A model generated the notes under the pieces. That model was not told the origin of the DNA, did no database searches, and worked only from the letters and a program-made list of their open reading frames with translations. Of a DNA stretch of 64,000 nt, positions 60,341-64,000 are shown piece by piece. The stretch is from Omphiscola glabra (taxonomy: Eukaryota; Mollusca; Gastropoda; Lymnaeidae). The stretch lies in contig OZ024799.1 of NCBI GenBank assembly GCA_964017045.1, positions 34,105,736-34,169,735 of the forward strand, written 5' to 3'. How positions within the stretch are numbered: the first letter of the stretch is position 1; each line of letters opens with the position of its first letter. A program made the position numbers and the translations under genes.

Positions 60341-62340
60341 CCTATATACAACATTTTGTTTAAAAGGGATCAAGAGTATTTTATTATTTTTTGCAAAGGT
60401 TTGATTACACATAGATCTCAAAAGTTATCTGAAATTTAATGCAGACAACCCCTTGCAAAATGCGCCGACATCACGTCGTCGATAATATTGTACCGAAAGT
60501 TGGCAATCATGTTTCTCTTACCCTTCATAGCACCGAATCACTGTTCTATCTTCATTCTTCCCATCCCCATCACACTTTTTTTTCTCCTTTATCTTCTCTA
60601 TCACCCATCTCATCTTTTCCCTTTTGTCGCCTTAATGCGGCACGGCATTGCAGAATATGCATTACTCTCTGTTACCCTATCAGCCAGTCTACACATAACG
60701 GCTCGCCACCCACCGATTTGTATAATACCACCATCACATTTGATCAATCGTTGCCATCTGTAGGACGGCCATCAAGGCCTCCCTCGGGGAGCCACGGCGC
60801 ACGGATTGCGGAGAGAACGGGGAGAACATCACACACGTCTCAATCAGTGAGGTGAATATACCCCGCGTGTCGATTGAAAGGCGGATATCAAACGGGGAGC
60901 CCGAGTCGTATAGTGGAATATTTATTTCGTCATGCAGATCTGAAATTTTTGTGAATAAGATCGGAGTACGATACCCTAATTATGAACGAAACAAAGTATC
61001 TCTTCGTAAATTATTCCGTACGATATTTTTTTTTCTTCTTTTTGCATTAATCAATATTTGTATCTTCATCATACTTTGGAATCTAAGCGAGATACGGGGT
61101 GGAAGTTGTGGAGATTTAAGACGACACGGACACATTACAGCACTAATTAAAAGTAACATGTTGACTTTTTTAAAACATTGACGATAGTTATCAAATATAA
61201 TATCTTTAACAAAATATTTTAACAACGAAACTTATCTTTCGAAATCGAGAGCATAATTGCTTCATCCTCTATCATTTGGGCAAAAAACGCCATATTGCGG
61301 TTTCAAATTACATATAACATAATTAAGTTTACTACACTTATTTCTTTTATATGTAAGATATTAAATGCTTACTATGCATTAATTTCTACAAAAGATTGAT
61401 GGTTTCTAATTTTTAATTATTCGCTTTCAAAGATATAAATAAACATAAAGAAATAGGATGATAAAGATTGATTGATTGGATACTTCTATAGCGCTGGTAT
61501 CCATGCTACTTTAGCATGCTCACTGCGCTCAGGTGTCATCAAATCTATTAAACAAAAAAGTCGTTAAATGTTTCCTAAATGATTTTCTGTCCTTTTCAGT
61601 ACTCATAATATAAAGACACTCATCAGATAAAAAATTACGTCTAATCGCAAAGACTCATTAATAACGATGACATGTGAACCTCTGGTCTAATATATTCTCA
61701 GTCATAATGCAAAGTAAGATTCAGTGGTGTCTATCGGCATTGTTCCTCGCGTATTCATATAAGCAGGTCCGACGTGCCTTTGAGATGCATAGTACGTCAA
61801 GGAAAAACTCAAAAATAATGGTGGACCCAGCCAGCTCTTGGTCTGGAGGTATGAATAATTAATTGCCGTGAAACAGATTTCCCATATTGATTTACAAATT
61901 CCCAGGTCCCCCGTTGATGGTTGCTGAGTTGAAAATGATTTACCATGTAATCCAGCCGGGGGGGGGGGGGGTTGTAAAGAACTTGAGGTCAGCGAAACAC
62001 GGCCCCGGGGGCCCAATGCGGAACATATACTCTGCTTAGCTATTCACTAAATATCGTCGCCACTGCATTCGAATTTTAAAAAAAAAACAAACAAACTTTG
62101 AACAACTAACTTCAATAGTATTTATTGTCAGTGAATGAAAGTTTATGTTTACTGATGCGTGTACAGTCGCTGTAGACTAAACTTGCCTTTGACTGAAGAG
62201 CTATTTATCTTATCAAATTTAAAATATACCATCAAATGGAACCGTGTTCCATAAAAAGTGTAATGTTATCTAAAACGGAAGTTCTTTTAACCTAATGCCG
62301 GTGGACACCTTGATTTTCCGTGGACAGATGTCAAGAAGTC
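60341..62340. other. Non-coding stretch with possible SINE fragment
   Basis: 61,463-61,540 (GATTGATTGG, TATAGCGCTGGTATCCATGC, then AGCATGCTCACTGCGCT) looks like a dispersed retroposon end with a small inverted repeat (GCATG/CATGC). 60.44-60.86 kb is less AT-rich and open in two frames without family resemblance. A G run lies at 61,958. Confidence 0.5.
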
Positions 62341-62400
62341 AGTCAACTTATTGGTCAAGAGGTCGGTCAACATATTGGTCAAGAGGTCAGTCAGCATATG
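62338..62400 (+). repeat. 24-bp tandem repeat, about 2.6 copies
   Basis: GTCAGTCAACTTATTGGTCA and variants recur at a 24-base period (GTCAGTC, GTCGGTC, GTCAGTC). Confidence 0.9.
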
Positions 62401-62589
62401 GTTTTCAAACATAGGGATTCTTTTTAAAGTCAATCTTTAAAATGGGTCTTTAAAGCTTTAAGAGAAATTGAAATGATTTCAGGGCACCAGAAACTTTAAT
62501 AAACTTTGAAAAATGTGTTTATTGTGTATTTCAAACAAAAATAAAAGGTTGACAGACCCCTGCTTTTATGCCAAATAATTAGTGGAACA

Positions 62590-62700
62590 AAATGTGCCCA
62601 GGCTTGAATATAATTCAAAACAATCTCAGGGACGTTTCGGCTCAACGCCTTCTTCAGCAGACAAGACAAAACAAGAAACAACAAACAACAAACATTTAGA
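62590..62700 (-). repeat. Dispersed repeat family X, copy 3 (hammerhead-like core)
   Basis: On the minus strand the core reads CTGAAGAAGGC, GTTGA, GCCGAAACGTC, preceded by a TTTCTTGTTTTGTCTTGTC phrase matching the CTGTTTCTTGT and TTTGTCCTGTTC parts of copies 1 and 2, and followed by a TTCAAGCCTGG phrase where those have TTCAAGCTTCA. This copy is shorter and more diverged, but its core is the best match to the hammerhead consensus. Confidence 0.6.
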
Positions 62701-64000
62701 AGTTTCAAACGTATGTTTTAGAACATTCTGATAGTTCTCAAACTATTTGATCCAGTTTGAGAAAAGGACCTGATAATTACAAACCAGCTGGTTACTTCGA
62801 TTAGTACTAAGGAAGATCTTGTGGACAGTGGAGGCTGGAATAACAGCCTGATGTCTACCTTTTTTTAAAAAATGTATAATGGAAAATATAATCAACATAA
62901 TGACATCAAAATAGTTTCTGGGGATTTGCTTTTCTAACATTGCCCAAATAATTTTGATTCCACAACTCTGAAGTCTATTATCATAACACCTAGAACAAAA
63001 AGCATGCACAAGCATCCAAGACATAAGTGATTGAAGTTCAATTTTGAGTTTAACAAGTTTTGGGCGAGGTAAAATAAAAACAATGTGTCCATATCGTGAA
63101 TTTAAAAAAAAAAAATGTGTACACTTTAACTTTTTTTTAAACGAGTCATAAGCCCATTTCCTCCTTTACTTTATTTCTTCTCCGATCAGTTCAAACTATG
63201 GCATATGTACTGTTTCAGAGTGGGTATTGCCTGGATTGCTCCTAACGTGAACAATCGAGATTTAGCGTGAACGATAAACAAACAGTTATAGATCCATTAT
63301 TCTTAAACTCTTTCCATTGTCCTAAAGTAGCGACAAGAGGTGAGGACTATGCTTTTATATTACCATCATCTGGTATCTTTACTATTTTTTTTGTTGGTTC
63401 ATTGTTCCCAGATATTGATTTTTGCGGCAGACGGCACGCACTCTACCGTTACTACAGACAAAACAGACGTGTTGGAGCGGACTACAGACAACACATACAC
63501 TTACATGCCAAAACGGAAAACTGACACAGAAGTTAAACAAGAAAAAAGAGTACACACAGCACAGCAGAAACAAACGCATATGTGTCAGAGAAGACACCCT
63601 ACGTATGCACTGCGTCAGAAAAGGCACGACAAATACGGACTGTGTCAGGGAAGACATCACACGTAAGCACTGTGTCATTAAAGACTGGACACTTACGCAC
63701 TGGTTGTCAATGTAGAAAACGGATACAGAAAAGGAAACAAAAAGAAAGAAAACACATGCGATATGAAACAACAAAAACGCACAAAGGTATTAACCTTATG
63801 TGATGCAGTGTTTGTTGTTTTGTTTTTGTTGTTGTTTTTTTTTAGCATTTAACCAATGAAACCGTCAGCGATAATACTTTTTCAGCCGACCATCTATGAA
63901 ACAATCATGAGCAGCAACGTGGTGGTAAGCCGTTAAAAGCTATAGCGTATGGTTCATCGGCACGGTGTAGTTTGGTCAATATAGTGTGGGGAAAAAACAT
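62701..64000. other. Non-coding stretch with a terminal array
   Basis: No host exon recognised up to the right edge. Contains the 33-36-bp array at 63.58 kb. Confidence 0.6.
63578..63705 (+). repeat. Diverged tandem repeat of about 33-36 bp, roughly 3.5 copies
   Basis: Units begin TGTGTCA or TGCGTCA, followed by AAGAC or AGGCAC and ending CGTA-GCAC or similar, at about 63,580, 63,610, 63,640 and 63,670. Frames across it on both strands look repetitive for this reason. Confidence 0.75.

Overview
The window is animal nuclear DNA: AT-rich, with long introns, GT-AG splice sites and no operons. It carries one recognisable protein-coding gene, read on the minus strand from about 12.6 kb down to the left edge. 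Nine consecutive exons (29-254, 510-670, 999-1086, 4191-4247, 4578-4693, 5255-5358, 6862-7061, 10554-10706, 12479-12585) join in matching splice phase into 1,212 nt (404 codons). They encode part of a high-voltage-activated, L-type (Cav1) calcium channel pore subunit: end of IS3 and IS4, IS5, the repeat I turret and pore helix with its selectivity glutamate, IS6, the beta-subunit-binding AID, a short I-II linker, and IIS1 to IIS4. Both ends are missing. The left edge cuts the gene after IIS4, and no exon for the N-terminus or IS1-IS3 could be found to the right.

The organism is most likely a mollusc, probably a gastropod. This is inference from the channel sequence (I recall molluscan Cav1 proteins as similar but could not align them), TTAGGG-type hexamers, molluscan-looking dispersed repeats, and a SPIN-type hAT transposon, a family reported from a pond snail among very few invertebrates.

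Regions: 0-12.6 kb holds the channel exons, with a 0.8 kb G-rich minisatellite in one intron. From 12.6 to 64 kb I found no host gene. It is probably one or more very large 5' introns, filled with tandem arrays and decayed transposons. The main items are a degenerate telomere-like block (15.4 kb), paired AT-rich repeats (14.3 and 24.8 kb), a LINE 3' end (about 30 kb), a hAT MITE with a perfect 8-bp target duplication and a minisatellite grown from its junction (33.2-33.6 kb), a dispersed family with a hammerhead-like core (36.2, 43.9, 62.6 kb), a tRNA-like SINE (40.2 kb), a second hAT-like MITE (46.0 kb), a 1.5 kb LINE relic (53.1-54.65 kb), a SPIN element (58.8 kb) and a third LINE 3' end (60.1 kb).

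Most short open frames outside the nine exons have no family resemblance. Several are open only because they cross tandem repeats whose unit is a multiple of three. I did not find an undescribed gene system. The most interesting items are the SPIN element, the junction-born minisatellite, the hexamer-phased telomere-like block and the splice architecture of the channel's I-II linker.
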